A stretch of 64,000 nt of DNA from SZUA-442 sp963753185 (GTDB taxonomy: Bacteria > Actinomycetota > Acidimicrobiia > Spongiisociales > UBA5794). Positions 9,968 to 18,904 of this stretch are shown piece by piece; the stretch's first letter is position 1; each line of letters starts with the position of its first letter. The stretch spans positions 372,001 through 436,000 of the forward strand of contig CAVWBO010000007.1 in the NCBI GenBank assembly GCA_963753185.1, given 5' to 3'. Both the position numbers and the translations under genes were made by a program. The notes beneath the pieces are model-generated. The model had not been told where the DNA came from and did not search any database. It saw only the letters and a program-made list of their open reading frames with translations.

Positions 9968-9998
9968 GGTGCCCCCGGGTAGAGACCTCGGGGGCACC
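9968..9998. terminator. Bidirectional hairpin terminator
   Basis: A perfect 10-bp inverted repeat (GGTGCCCCCG / CGGGGGCACC) with an 11-base loop sits between two convergent genes, the GT4 transferase and the beta-helix protein. It has no T-tract, as is usual in GC-rich actinobacteria. It could serve both strands. Confidence 0.75.
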
Positions 9999-10024
9999 GG
10001 AGCTGTCGAACGCAGCCGACTTAC

Positions 10025-11758
10025 CTAGAACGAACCGGGTCCCAGGGGTGCGCCCCATTCGTTGTTGGACACCGTGACACCGGAGCAGTTCCCTCCATCC
10101 CAGAAGTGATTCGCCCTACCTCCGGATGCGTACCAGTTCACTGCGTTCCCTGAGATGGTGATGTTCGAGCATGCGGTACCTGCCTGATTCCAGACGTAGA
10201 TCCCAACATTCGACCACGGTTGAGCATCTGAGAACACGACGTTGTTGCGAACTGTGATGCCGGTGCCCGATGCGACGCCTATGCCGACCTGGCCCGGATT
10301 CACCATTCGGTTGCCCTCGATCAGCTGATACGACCCACCCTGGTCGCCAGCCATGATCCCTGAGCCGGTCTTTGACGGTCCGCCGCTCCTCAGCCGGTTG
10401 TTGACAACCCGGATCGGGGAGGCTGATGTCCCATTCGACTTGTACAGCGAGATGAAATCCTCGGCCGAAGAACCGCCGATCTCGTTCTCACCGATGTTCC
10501 CCGAGATCGAAGAGTTCGCACCGTTGACCTTGTCGAACTGGACGAAGTTCCTACCCGTGAAGCGGAATGAGTTGCCATCCACCCGTACCGAGTTTGACTG
10601 ATGCACGAGCACACCACGTTGGCTGTTACGGATCTCGTTGCCCGTCACCGCGACGTTCCCGACATCCGTCAGGTAGATCCCGTTCCCACCGCACGGCCCA
10701 ATTCGGCTGTTGCGGATGGTGACGTTCTGGGCACCCTTCACCTGGATGCAGTCCCCGTTGGGGTTGCTGATCTCGAGGTTCTCGATGACCACGTTCGACG
10801 CCGCCGTGACGATCGGACCGCTCTTCCTCAGCGAACCCGACACGACGGAGAAGCTTGCCGGCGGCTCGGCAGTCGGAGGTGGTGTGCCAGATCCTGCTCC
10901 AGGATCCGGTGGGAGGTCACCGCTGCCACCGATTGGTCGGTCGACGCGCGCTACCGGGAGCACGGTCAGACCCGATCCAACGTAGACCGATCCAGCGGCA
11001 ACGCCCGACCGGTTCATGTTCGTGTAGTAGATGCGCCCGGATTGACTTCGGTAGACAGCGACAGTGTCCCTGCCATCATCATTCCAATCCCCCGCGAGCA
11101 TCGTGTCACCGGGATCGCCGAACATGAAACCCGAACCTGTGGCTCCGAGGAATGCCCGAGCCTGCGAAGGGCGGTAGACACCAACCGTGTCGACACCGTC
11201 GCCGTCGAAGTCGCCCACGACCGGTTGATCACCGAAATCCCCCACGTAGAACTCGCGATCTGCGGGTCCTGCTCTGAGCTCGTTCGTGATGAAGACCTTC
11301 GCAATCGAGGGTCGATACACGCCGACCGTGTCGCATCCGTCACCGTCGAAGTCCCCAACGAGAGGGACATCACCGAAGTCTCCGAAATAGAAGCGGACAT
11401 CCTCGGAGCCGGACCCGGAGCCGTTTCGCAGGAGGAACTCGGCCGAGGCTGGACGAAAGACACCGGGGGAGTCTGTCCCATCGCAGTTCCAGTCACCATA
11501 GAGGGCAACATCCGACGGGCTTCCGAAGGAGAACCAGGTGACACCTGAGTCACCGTCGAGGTCGTCGAGGACGCCGAAGCGGGCGGATCGATCAACGAGG
11601 ACCACTGTGTCGGGTACGGCCTCGCCATCCGCGGCGGAGGCACCCGAAAGGGGCACGATGAGGGCGAGCGCGCACAGCAGCGCGGCAAGGGATACCAATA
11701 CGGTTCGTGACGTGGAACGACCAGGGAGGCTTGCAGAAGAATGGGTGGGAACGCGCAT
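10025..11758 (-). CDS. Secreted FG-GAP-like repeat plus parallel beta-helix protein
   Basis: 577 residues from ATG 11758, preceded by AAAGGAG at good spacing; an upstream in-frame ATG at 11857 is less likely. A signal peptide covers about residues 1-43 (Arg-rich start, LVSLAALLCALALIVPLSG, cleavage near ASA-AD). Residues about 50-280 hold four to five units of the pattern FGDxGDxPLxGDWDxDGxDTxGVYRP, a calcium-binding-style FG-GAP/VCBS-like repeat. After a Pro-rich linker (about 300) comes a beta-helix domain (about 320-577) closely similar to the protein at 1390-2556. It is probably an extracellular glycan-binding or matrix protein. The same repeat module recurs in three other secreted proteins of this window. 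Confidence 0.85.
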   Translation of the reverse strand: MRVPTHSSASLPGRSTSRTVLVSLAALLCALALIVPLSGASAADGEAVPDTVVLVDRSARFGVLDDLDGDSGVTWFSFGSPSDVALYGDWNCDGTDSPGVFRPASAEFLLRNGSGSGSEDVRFYFGDFGDVPLVGDFDGDGCDTVGVYRPSIAKVFITNELRAGPADREFYVGDFGDQPVVGDFDGDGVDTVGVYRPSQARAFLGATGSGFMFGDPGDTMLAGDWNDDGRDTVAVYRSQSGRIYYTNMNRSGVAAGSVYVGSGLTVLPVARVDRPIGGSGDLPPDPGAGSGTPPPTAEPPASFSVVSGSLRKSGPIVTAASNVVIENLEISNPNGDCIQVKGAQNVTIRNSRIGPCGGNGIYLTDVGNVAVTGNEIRNSQRGVLVHQSNSVRVDGNSFRFTGRNFVQFDKVNGANSSISGNIGENEIGGSSAEDFISLYKSNGTSASPIRVVNNRLRSGGPSKTGSGIMAGDQGGSYQLIEGNRMVNPGQVGIGVASGTGITVRNNVVFSDAQPWSNVGIYVWNQAGTACSNITISGNAVNWYASGGRANHFWDGGNCSGVTVSNNEWGAPLGPGSF

Positions 11759-12115
11759 GGCGAACTCCTTTCGTTCGTCAAATGCGCCTATCGACGCTCT
11801 GGGGCTGACCCTTGAGTGATAAGGACCAGTCATGTCGGGGCCGCTGGGAATAGTCACCGATGGTACGAGTGACGGGTACTACCCACAGCCGAGGCCGCCC
11901 AAGGTGCGGCGCTGAATGCTTCAGGCGCTCCTCAACACGTGCGCCATCCAACGGAGCGGCGCCGATCGGCGATGCACCCGATAACCCCGGTATTGCGGGA
12001 TATGCCACGAGCGAAGCGCCCTGATCTGGGGCATCCGAGCAGGCGTCGTCTTGCTTCGGACACGCCGGCATGATCGCGAAACAATCGGCTGTCCGTCATC
12101 ACCTCGAGCGCGAGC
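11759..12115. other. Intergenic gap upstream of the beta-helix gene
   Basis: About 360 bases without a convincing gene. It holds the AAAGGAG ribosome site of the minus-strand gene ending at 10025 and presumably that gene's promoter. No -10/-35 pair could be assigned with confidence. The short reading frames here lack ribosome sites and family features. Confidence 0.5.
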
Positions 12116-12148
12116 GATGGGGGTGGCACTCGAGGTGCCACCCCCATC
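12116..12148. terminator. Perfect hairpin downstream of the subtilase gene
   Basis: A perfect 14-bp inverted repeat (GATGGGGGTGGCAC / GTGCCACCCCCATC) with a five-base loop TCGAG lies 30 bases past the stop of the minus-strand protease gene. On the plus strand it is followed by TTTCGG. It is the likely terminator for the protease transcript. Confidence 0.8.
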
Positions 12149-12178
12149 TTTCGGTCGGCTTCGGTCAGCCGGTTCCGG

Positions 12179-15100
12179 TCAGTCCAGGCCGAAGACCCCG
12201 GCAACTGGCATCCAGCTGCTCGAGCCCCACGTGAACTGGCTGTCCGCGATGCCCTGGGTATTCGTGTGACGGAAGTACCACACGGTGTTGGACGGCCTGA
12301 AGACCGCCGGCGTGTCGACCCCGTCGACGATGCCCCAGTCACCGGCGATCAGGCGATCGTCGGGATCACCGAAGTAGAACTCGTTGTCCGCGATGCCCTG
12401 TGTGTGGCTGTTGCGGAAGTAGACGAGTCCCGTCGACTCGCGGTGGAGGCCGAGCGTGTCGACGCCGTCCCCATCGAAGTCACCGGTGAAGGGCTTGTCA
12501 CCCGGATTACCGAAGTAGTACGTGATGTCCGGCGCCGGCGCCGAGCCACCATCAGCCGGGAGGCTGTTCCAGATGAACGCCTGTCCGGTCGACGGCCTGT
12601 ACAGGCCGATCGTCGCGCAGCCGTCGCCGTTGAAGTCACCGGCGATCGCGAGATCGCCTGCATCCCCTATGGAGAAGGTGCGGTTGGCTGCTCCGGCGCT
12701 GTTCGCGTCCCTGAGCGACGCAACACCGTTGCGATACACACCGACGGTGTCGATGCCGTCGCAGTTCCAGTCACCCATCAGTGGCATGTCACCGGCGTCA
12801 CCGAACGAGAACGATGTCTCGACACCCGCCGAGTTCCGGAGAACCCACAGGGCAACGTTCGGCTCGAAGGCTCCAACCGTGTGGTTCGGCCAATCGGTCA
12901 GCGTCGTGACCATTGCGGACAACGGAACGGAAGCGAACCCGTCGTCGTCCGTGGCGGTCACGGCGAAGTCGTACATCACGCCGTCATCGAGCCCGTCCAC
13001 CGAATAGGTGTTCGAGTCGCCTCCGAGCGTGACGACCTTGTCGCCGTCCTGCCACACCTCGTAGGACACCACGACACCGTCGGCGTCGACCGCGTCAGGC
13101 CACGTGAGTGTCACCCCGTCCTTCGAGACGTCCGACGCCTCGAGGACGGCATCCATCGGCCACAGCGGCGCAGTCGTGGTGGCCACGTCGACGATCCCGA
13201 ACTGGCCGGGTACGGCGTTGTTGGCGTAGAGCCACAACATGGCATGGCTGCCCATACCGGACGTGTCGACGACGCCGATGTCCTCGACCGAGACCGTGTC
13301 GCCGGCCGCGACGTCCTGGGACAGACCAGCGGTGCCATCGACGACCTCGGCAAGGTCGACGCTTCCGAGCTGGAGCCCTGCGAGCAGCTCCGTCTGGAGG
13401 TCGAACACAGCCACGGCGTAGCCGAAGGTGGTGTCACCATCCTCGAGGAAGCCGAAAGGACCGTAGGCATCCACCGTCAGCGTCTGCACGTGGTCGTTGT
13501 TGTCGGCGAGAGCGAACCACTCGAGATCGAAGGACCCCGAGCCCAGGTTCAGGAGCGCCGTCACAACCTGCCCCGTCGGGTCGCTGCCCGTTAGGAGACC
13601 GAGGTCCGCCGCCACGAGGATGTAGTCGTCCACGCCGTCCTCATCGACGTCGAGGAAGATGTCCGTCTCGAGGGATGACAGTGTGTTCCACGGGGCGGTG
13701 TGGGCGATCCCGAACTCCACGACGTCGACGCCGTAATCGTTCGTGCGCACGCCCACTGCTCCGACGGCTCCACCGATCTCGTCGCCTTCACCAGCGAGGG
13801 TGAAGCCCTCCGCCCAGCCGTCAGCCGGCCCGGCGTTGGTCAGGTCGACGCCACCGAGGGTTCCGGCGCCCGAAACCACCGAGGCGGGATCGACGGCAGC
13901 CGTGTACGCCATGTTGAGCGTGTCATCGGAGTCGCCCTGATTGATCAGTGTGATCCTGCCGTCCGTTTCGAGTTGGCTGAAGAAGCCGTCGTCTGGAGGC
14001 ATTGCTCCCGGGTCGAGCGTGATCGTGAGATCGAACGTCGCCGAACCCGAACCCGGGACGGTGACGCTGGCAGGCGCCGAGACACTGACACCCGGCACTG
14101 TTGTGATCGGGCTGATGTCGATGTCATACGTGACCGCCGGGTTCTCCATCCGGTACACCCTCACCGTCTCGGTGTAGGACGCAGCGGCGGCCGGGTTCAG
14201 CCGTCCGAAGGCCACACCCCCGGGCATCGTGTACGCGTCGAGGTCCACCGCACGGTCGAGCTGTGCGATACCTGCGCCCTGGAGCGTGATGCGCGCCTCG
14301 TCCGGCGTGCCCACGTTCGTCGGTGCGATGTACGCGGGAGTGGCCGAGTTCTGCAACAGGGACTTGACGACCGCCGGATCGAGGTCCTTGTACACGTCGC
14401 GCAGGATGGCAGCCATACCCGCTACGTGCGGTGCGGCCATCGACGTCCCGCTGAACGAAACTCCCTTGTTGCCCGTGCCGGAGCTCGCCGACACGATCGA
14501 GAAGCCGGGCGCCGCCAGATCGGGCTTGAACCCCGAACCGAAGTGCGCAGGTCCGCTCGACGTGAAGTCCGCGAGGGAGTCCGCAAGCTCTGGCTTGGGA
14601 ATCACCACGGACGAATCCAGCGTGACGTTGACCGTCTCGCCGCCGGTGATGGCGTCGTAGATGTCTGCGCCGTCGTCGAGTGTGATGAACACTGCCGGGA
14701 TGGTCGGGCTGTCGACCGATCCGGCCATGACGATCGGTGGGCCCGCCGAGTTGTTGAACACGACGAGTCCGGTTGCACCCGCAGCCTGCGCGTTGAGGAA
14801 CTTGTCCACGAAGGCACACGATCCACGCTGCACGAAGGCGATGTCGCCCGCTACGTCACCGGCGTTGGTGAACGGCGTGCAGCCGTTCAGCGGCTCGGCG
14901 ATGACGAGGTCATCCGTCAGCGGGCCGACGTCCGAGAGGGGCGCCGAGAAGGCAGCCTCGTTCGACTCGATCAACCCCGCCAACCCTGCAGGCGCATTGA
15001 TTTCCGTCGCGCCCACCGCGACGCCTCCGTCGATCGATGCAGCCACCGAGATCGCGTCCTCAGCGACCCCCGGAGATCCGGTGACGTATGCCGCCGGACC

Positions 15101-16237
15101 CTCGTTGCCGGCCGATGCGACCACAACCACACCGTTGGCAACGGCGTTGTTGCTCGAGATTGCGCTCGGGTCGAGCGGGCTACCCAAAGGTGAGCCGAGG
15201 CTCATGTTGATGACGTCGACCGCATCGCTGATGGATCCGTCGCCGTTCGGGTCGAGTGCCCACTCGATGGCATCGGAGGTGACGTCCGTGGAGCCGTCAC
15301 ATCCGAACACCTTCAGGGCATAGAGGTCTGCGCCAGGGGCAACGCCCGGTCCGATGTCGAACGTGTTGCCGAAGGTCGATCCGTTGTATGGACCGGGGAA
15401 CGTTGAACCGTTGTCCAGTACGCCGAAGCCTGCTGCCGTGCCCGCGACATGGGTGCCGTGGCCGTTGCAGTCGAGCGGGTCCGCGTCCGGGGCTGGGATC
15501 GGTGAACCGACTTCGTCGCTGGCGTCGTAGTCGTCGCCGACGAAGTCGTACCCGCCAACCACCTTGGCGGTCGGGAACGAACCCGGCTCGATGATCGTCG
15601 GATCGTCGGCCTCGAAGTCGGCTGGATCGCCTGACCCGTCGAAGTTCGCGTGGTAGTAGTCGATGCCGGTGTCGATGATGGCGACCGATACGCCGACTCC
15701 GGTCTCACCGGACGAGACCCACGCCGCATCGGCTCCGATCCACGGAACGCTCGTCGCGTTGGTCCGCGTGTGGATTGCCACGGCGCCCACCGAGGTCACG
15801 CCTGCTGTCGCACGAATGGAAGGGATGTCACGAACGGTGACCATGGCACGGAAGCCGTTTGCACCGACCTGGAGGGCCGACCGTTCGGAGACGATGTATG
15901 GCGCCAAAGCGACGCGGAGCCTCGCCTGCTCGGCGAGCACGGCATTTCGCTGGATTCTCTGGCGAATGTCGGTCGGCGATGAACCAGTGGCTTCCATCTG
16001 GGTCGCCGCAAACTCGGCAACCGACGGAACACTCAACTGGATGAAGACCTGGATCACCTCGTCGAGGGATGGCGCAGGCTTGTTGGCGACATCGAGTGCG
16101 GCTCTGTCGAGCGATCTGTCTGGTGCGTCAAGGGTCGCAGCAAGGATGCTCGACGTCGGCGTGGTAGCCGCCAGAGCGGGAGCCATCGTCGCGAACAACG
16201 CGATGACTCCGATCAGAACCAGGTATCTACGTGACAC
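12179..16237 (-). CDS. Large secreted subtilisin-like (S8) protease with PA, Fn3-like and FG-GAP-like domains
   Basis: 1352 residues from GTG 16237, with GGGAGGAG six bases upstream. A signal peptide ends near residue 24 (PALAATT). An inhibitor-like propeptide follows, then the S8 domain with Asp in VAIIDTGIDYYH (about 187), His in NGHGTHVAG (about 260) and Ser in FSGTSMAAPHVAG (about 596). A protease-associated insert lies between His and Ser (about 420-530). Downstream are beta-rich regions, an Fn3-like domain (about 1020-1110) and five FG-GAP-like units (about 1115-1352) such as FGNPGDKPFTGDFDGDGVDT. All three catalytic residues are present, so it should be an active extracellular endopeptidase. 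The C-terminal repeats may hold it at the cell surface or on glycans. Confidence 0.93.
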   Translation of the reverse strand: MSRRYLVLIGVIALFATMAPALAATTPTSSILAATLDAPDRSLDRAALDVANKPAPSLDEVIQVFIQLSVPSVAEFAATQMEATGSSPTDIRQRIQRNAVLAEQARLRVALAPYIVSERSALQVGANGFRAMVTVRDIPSIRATAGVTSVGAVAIHTRTNATSVPWIGADAAWVSSGETGVGVSVAIIDTGIDYYHANFDGSGDPADFEADDPTIIEPGSFPTAKVVGGYDFVGDDYDASDEVGSPIPAPDADPLDCNGHGTHVAGTAAGFGVLDNGSTFPGPYNGSTFGNTFDIGPGVAPGADLYALKVFGCDGSTDVTSDAIEWALDPNGDGSISDAVDVINMSLGSPLGSPLDPSAISSNNAVANGVVVVASAGNEGPAAYVTGSPGVAEDAISVAASIDGGVAVGATEINAPAGLAGLIESNEAAFSAPLSDVGPLTDDLVIAEPLNGCTPFTNAGDVAGDIAFVQRGSCAFVDKFLNAQAAGATGLVVFNNSAGPPIVMAGSVDSPTIPAVFITLDDGADIYDAITGGETVNVTLDSSVVIPKPELADSLADFTSSGPAHFGSGFKPDLAAPGFSIVSASSGTGNKGVSFSGTSMAAPHVAGMAAILRDVYKDLDPAVVKSLLQNSATPAYIAPTNVGTPDEARITLQGAGIAQLDRAVDLDAYTMPGGVAFGRLNPAAAASYTETVRVYRMENPAVTYDIDISPITTVPGVSVSAPASVTVPGSGSATFDLTITLDPGAMPPDDGFFSQLETDGRITLINQGDSDDTLNMAYTAAVDPASVVSGAGTLGGVDLTNAGPADGWAEGFTLAGEGDEIGGAVGAVGVRTNDYGVDVVEFGIAHTAPWNTLSSLETDIFLDVDEDGVDDYILVAADLGLLTGSDPTGQVVTALLNLGSGSFDLEWFALADNNDHVQTLTVDAYGPFGFLEDGDTTFGYAVAVFDLQTELLAGLQLGSVDLAEVVDGTAGLSQDVAAGDTVSVEDIGVVDTSGMGSHAMLWLYANNAVPGQFGIVDVATTTAPLWPMDAVLEASDVSKDGVTLTWPDAVDADGVVVSYEVWQDGDKVVTLGGDSNTYSVDGLDDGVMYDFAVTATDDDGFASVPLSAMVTTLTDWPNHTVGAFEPNVALWVLRNSAGVETSFSFGDAGDMPLMGDWNCDGIDTVGVYRNGVASLRDANSAGAANRTFSIGDAGDLAIAGDFNGDGCATIGLYRPSTGQAFIWNSLPADGGSAPAPDITYYFGNPGDKPFTGDFDGDGVDTLGLHRESTGLVYFRNSHTQGIADNEFYFGDPDDRLIAGDWGIVDGVDTPAVFRPSNTVWYFRHTNTQGIADSQFTWGSSSWMPVAGVFGLD

Positions 16238-16728
16238 AGTGTCTCCTCCCGGACCGCTTCGGTCCTACTACCGGTACCCCGCACGTTGCGTTGGCCGCGT
16301 TCGCTTGGAACATCGCGCCCGAAAGCACGCAGACGGCCCACCCCACAACCCTACTCACTGCATTCGACGCGTGACAAGTCGCAGAAGACCGGGTTCTCCC
16401 TGCGGGTTCGCAGGACTTCCGTCTCTTCTCCCCGCGGGAGAGACGCGGAGCGCAGCGACGCAGAGAGGGCCGCAGATCACCGCCTCACACCGGACGTGGG
16501 AAACAACCCATCCCCTCTCTGCCCTGCCGGGCATCTCCCCCCAACGGGGGAGAAACGCGAACGGCGTGGGATACACCTCTCAGCGCATCAGAAACAGGGA
16601 GCGAGCGGAGCTCGCACATCTTCGTCTCTCCCCGCGGGAGAGACGCGGAGCGCAGCGACGCAGAGAGGGCCGCAGATCACCGACTCACGCCAGACGTGAG
16701 CCAGGCCGGATGACCATCAGGTCGCCGT
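16238..16728. repeat. Intergenic repeat family A, first locus
   Basis: Non-coding stretch with two copies of a repeat whose core begins TCTCCCCGCGGGAGAGACGC (about 16427 and 16625). It continues through AGCGACGCAGAGAGGGCCGC to a second hairpin-prone block with CTGCCGGGCATCTCCCCC. The same sequence returns at 24140-24450 (inverted) and 34905-35345. The CCGCGGGAGAG and CCCAACGGGGG segments can fold locally. The repeats read through in some frames as Arg/Ser-rich peptides, but there is no ribosome site or family support for a gene. Confidence 0.85.
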
Positions 16729-17061
16729 TCAGAAGCCGAGCCAGTAGGTGACGTCCTCGGCGTAGAGCCGGTGTTCGGGGCACGTGGTCTGTGGTGACGT
16801 GGCGAGGAGGTCGCCGTATTCGGCCCGCTCCGTGGACGTTGCGTCCGCGAGGTCGACCTCGAGCATCGCTGCCGCCGCCTGCGGAGCGGGGACGCCACCG
16901 GCAACCATGAGGTCGAGGGTTCGACACATGCCTTCTGCGTCGATCGACAGGGTCGACTCCGGGATGGTCGTGCTCGGCGTGGTCGTCGTGGTGTCCGACG
17001 TGGACGAGCAACCGACGACGAGCAGTGCCAGGGCGATGATCGTCATGAGGGTGGTGCGCAT
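16729..17061 (-). CDS. Small putative lipoprotein
   Basis: 110 residues from ATG 17061. The N-terminus is MRTTLMTIIALALLVVGCSS: a positive start, a hydrophobic core and the lipobox LVVGC, so Cys17 should be lipidated and the protein anchored outside the membrane. A Thr-rich linker follows. The remainder (two Cys, MCRTLDLMVAGGVP and TTCPEHRLYAED) has no family I recognise; the two Cys could form a disulfide. An upstream in-frame ATG at 17115 would bury the signal sequence and is rejected. The gene ends within the edge of a repeat tract. Confidence 0.75.
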   Translation of the reverse strand: MRTTLMTIIALALLVVGCSSTSDTTTTTPSTTIPESTLSIDAEGMCRTLDLMVAGGVPAPQAAAAMLEVDLADATSTERAEYGDLLATSPQTTCPEHRLYAEDVTYWLGF

Positions 17062-17116
17062 ACCGCGACGGTAGCGTCCCCGCCCACTCGACACATCGTG
17101 TGGATGAGCCCTCATG

Positions 17117-17911
17117 TCAGGGAACGAGGCGCACCTCGTCGCGCCGGACGGTACCGCCGATCGTGGTTGCCGACGGGTTCCACGCGAGGTGGATCGTCGA
17201 CGGATGGCCGATCTCGTCCCCCTGATACACCGTGACTGCGCCCGATGGCTCGCCGCGCAGGGACAGGACGCGTGCGAGGGCGACTGCGGCCGAACCCGTC
17301 GCAGGGTCCTCGGGGACCGCCGTGCCGGGAGCGAAGAACCGTGCCTTCACCTCATCACCACGCCGGGCGTACGCGAGGAAGCCGAACCGACCCGTGAGGG
17401 CATCCATGTCGGGGTCGAGTCCTGAGACAATGTCGAAGTCTCCGTACTCGGCCGTGAGGTACTCCTTCGGGAGGGCGAGCCGCATCGTCGAGACAGGTTC
17501 GGGCATGCCCGCCGCGGTGGCCACCGATGCGACGTCGTCGGGTTCGACGACGGCGATGTCGATGTCACACCGGACGGTGACGACGTCACCGTCGACGAGG
17601 TACTCGACGGGTCCGACACCGGTCCGTATTCGACCGGACGCCATCGGACCGAGCGCCGAGAGCACCCACGATGCACCGACGAGCGGGTGGCCCGCGAAGG
17701 GAAGCTCGTCGGCAGGGGTGAAGATGCGGACGCTCGGGTCGTCGCCAGCGTCGGTCCAGTCGATGAACACGGTCTCGGAGAACCCGAGGTCCGTTGCGAT
17801 CGCCTGCATGCCCTCGGACGAGAGACCGACGACGTCGTTGACGACACCGAGGTGGTTCCCCCCGTCGTCACCCCTGGTGAACACCCGCAGTACATGGCAC
17901 GGTCTGGACAT
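17117..17911 (-). CDS. PhzF-family epimerase/isomerase-like protein
   Basis: 264 residues from ATG 17911. Family features are the opening HVLRVFTRGDDGGNHLGVV, the FSETVF segment with the catalytic-position Glu (about residue 46), FTPADELPFAGHPLVGASWV, and the late EDPATGSAAVALA block. These match PhzF / diaminopimelate-epimerase-fold proteins, cytosolic dimers that isomerise small metabolites. Substrates differ among members and nothing nearby fixes one, so no phenazine role is implied. It lies 44 bases from the membrane protein gene upstream on the same strand. Confidence 0.88.
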   Translation of the reverse strand: MSRPCHVLRVFTRGDDGGNHLGVVNDVVGLSSEGMQAIATDLGFSETVFIDWTDAGDDPSVRIFTPADELPFAGHPLVGASWVLSALGPMASGRIRTGVGPVEYLVDGDVVTVRCDIDIAVVEPDDVASVATAAGMPEPVSTMRLALPKEYLTAEYGDFDIVSGLDPDMDALTGRFGFLAYARRGDEVKARFFAPGTAVPEDPATGSAAVALARVLSLRGEPSGAVTVYQGDEIGHPSTIHLAWNPSATTIGGTVRRDEVRLVP

Positions 17912-17955
17912 CGCACCATCGTAGGCGATCCGCGATGCGTCTCCGCGGCGGAGGT

Positions 17956-18894
17956 CTAGACGGGGAGAAGCTCCCTGGTGTCGTCGTCCACCGGCTCGGA
18001 TCGCACTTCGACGTCGGCGATGCGGCGACGCGCCGTTCTGCGCCAGGCGATCGTCCCGCCCCACACGCCGACAAGGGCGGCGAGGCCGGCTGCGATGAGG
18101 AACACGTGGCCGTTCGAACCGAGGACCACGGACCCGCCGCCGAGGACGGGCGAGCGGCCACGTGCCGGGTCGAGTGCCCATGCACCCACTCGGAAGAGGA
18201 TGGCGTAGGTCACCGCCGAGATCAGAACTCGGGTCGAGAGGGTCCGCACCATGACATACCTGCGATCGGACAGGCCGACGGCGAGGGCTCCTGTCAGGAG
18301 GAGGGCGCCGGCCGAGACCGCAACGACCCATGTGAGGAAACTGCGAGCCTCCTGGACAGCGGAGGCCACGCTTGCCGCCTCACCGGTGTCGAGCGGGATG
18401 ATCGGCGCCTCGTCGAGCGCGGACTCGATCCGCTGGGCCTCGACGGGGATCTCACGTTCTGCGGCTTCCTCCACGACGACGGGGACGAGTGGCGCCAAGG
18501 CGGCGCCGACGTTGACCACGGTGTCGTCCCCGGGCTCGGCGAACAGGCTGGCCACGAACTGGGCGACGAGCGCGTCAACGGCTCGATCGAACTCGGGCCT
18601 CTCTGCGATCCCTGACGCGACCGCACTTGCGGTTTCCGCATCGGTACTCATCGCGACCTCGAGTCCGGACTCGAGCCACGCATAGACCCGCTCGGTCGCC
18701 AGTTCGGAGTCGACGACGGTCCGGGCCGCATCCTGGACCGTGCCGGTGTCGACAGTCACGGTGCGTCCCCACATGCCGATGAGGAGCAACGTCGTGGCGA
18801 ATCCGAACGCCCACAGCACCACATGCAGCGAGACGCGCCGAGCGCGTCGCTGCCACGTATCCGGCGGTGTTTCGTCGAGGTAGTTCACGGCCAC
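17956..18894 (-). CDS. Integral membrane protein of unknown function
   Basis: 312 residues. One membrane span near the N-terminus (VVLWAFGFATTLLLIGMW), a large extracytoplasmic acidic helical region (about 50-180, with repeated AERPEFDRAVDALVAQF-type helices), then three further hydrophobic spans and a charged C-terminal tail. I do not recognise a family. The fold of a long loop between the first and second spans recalls actinobacterial proteins that sense or scaffold at the membrane, but no motif supports a function. It may be co-transcribed with the PhzF gene 44 bases downstream. Confidence 0.7.
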   Translation of the reverse strand: MAVNYLDETPPDTWQRRARRVSLHVVLWAFGFATTLLLIGMWGRTVTVDTGTVQDAARTVVDSELATERVYAWLESGLEVAMSTDAETASAVASGIAERPEFDRAVDALVAQFVASLFAEPGDDTVVNVGAALAPLVPVVVEEAAEREIPVEAQRIESALDEAPIIPLDTGEAASVASAVQEARSFLTWVVAVSAGALLLTGALAVGLSDRRYVMVRTLSTRVLISAVTYAILFRVGAWALDPARGRSPVLGGGSVVLGSNGHVFLIAAGLAALVGVWGGTIAWRRTARRRIADVEVRSEPVDDDTRELLPV

Positions 18895-18904
18895 CGAAGG
18901 CTAC

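Noticed and set aside
13108..15193. Long plus-strand frames opposite the subtilase
   Set aside because: Arg/Ser-rich shadows of a GC-rich gene. The minus strand has a full domain set with catalytic residues.
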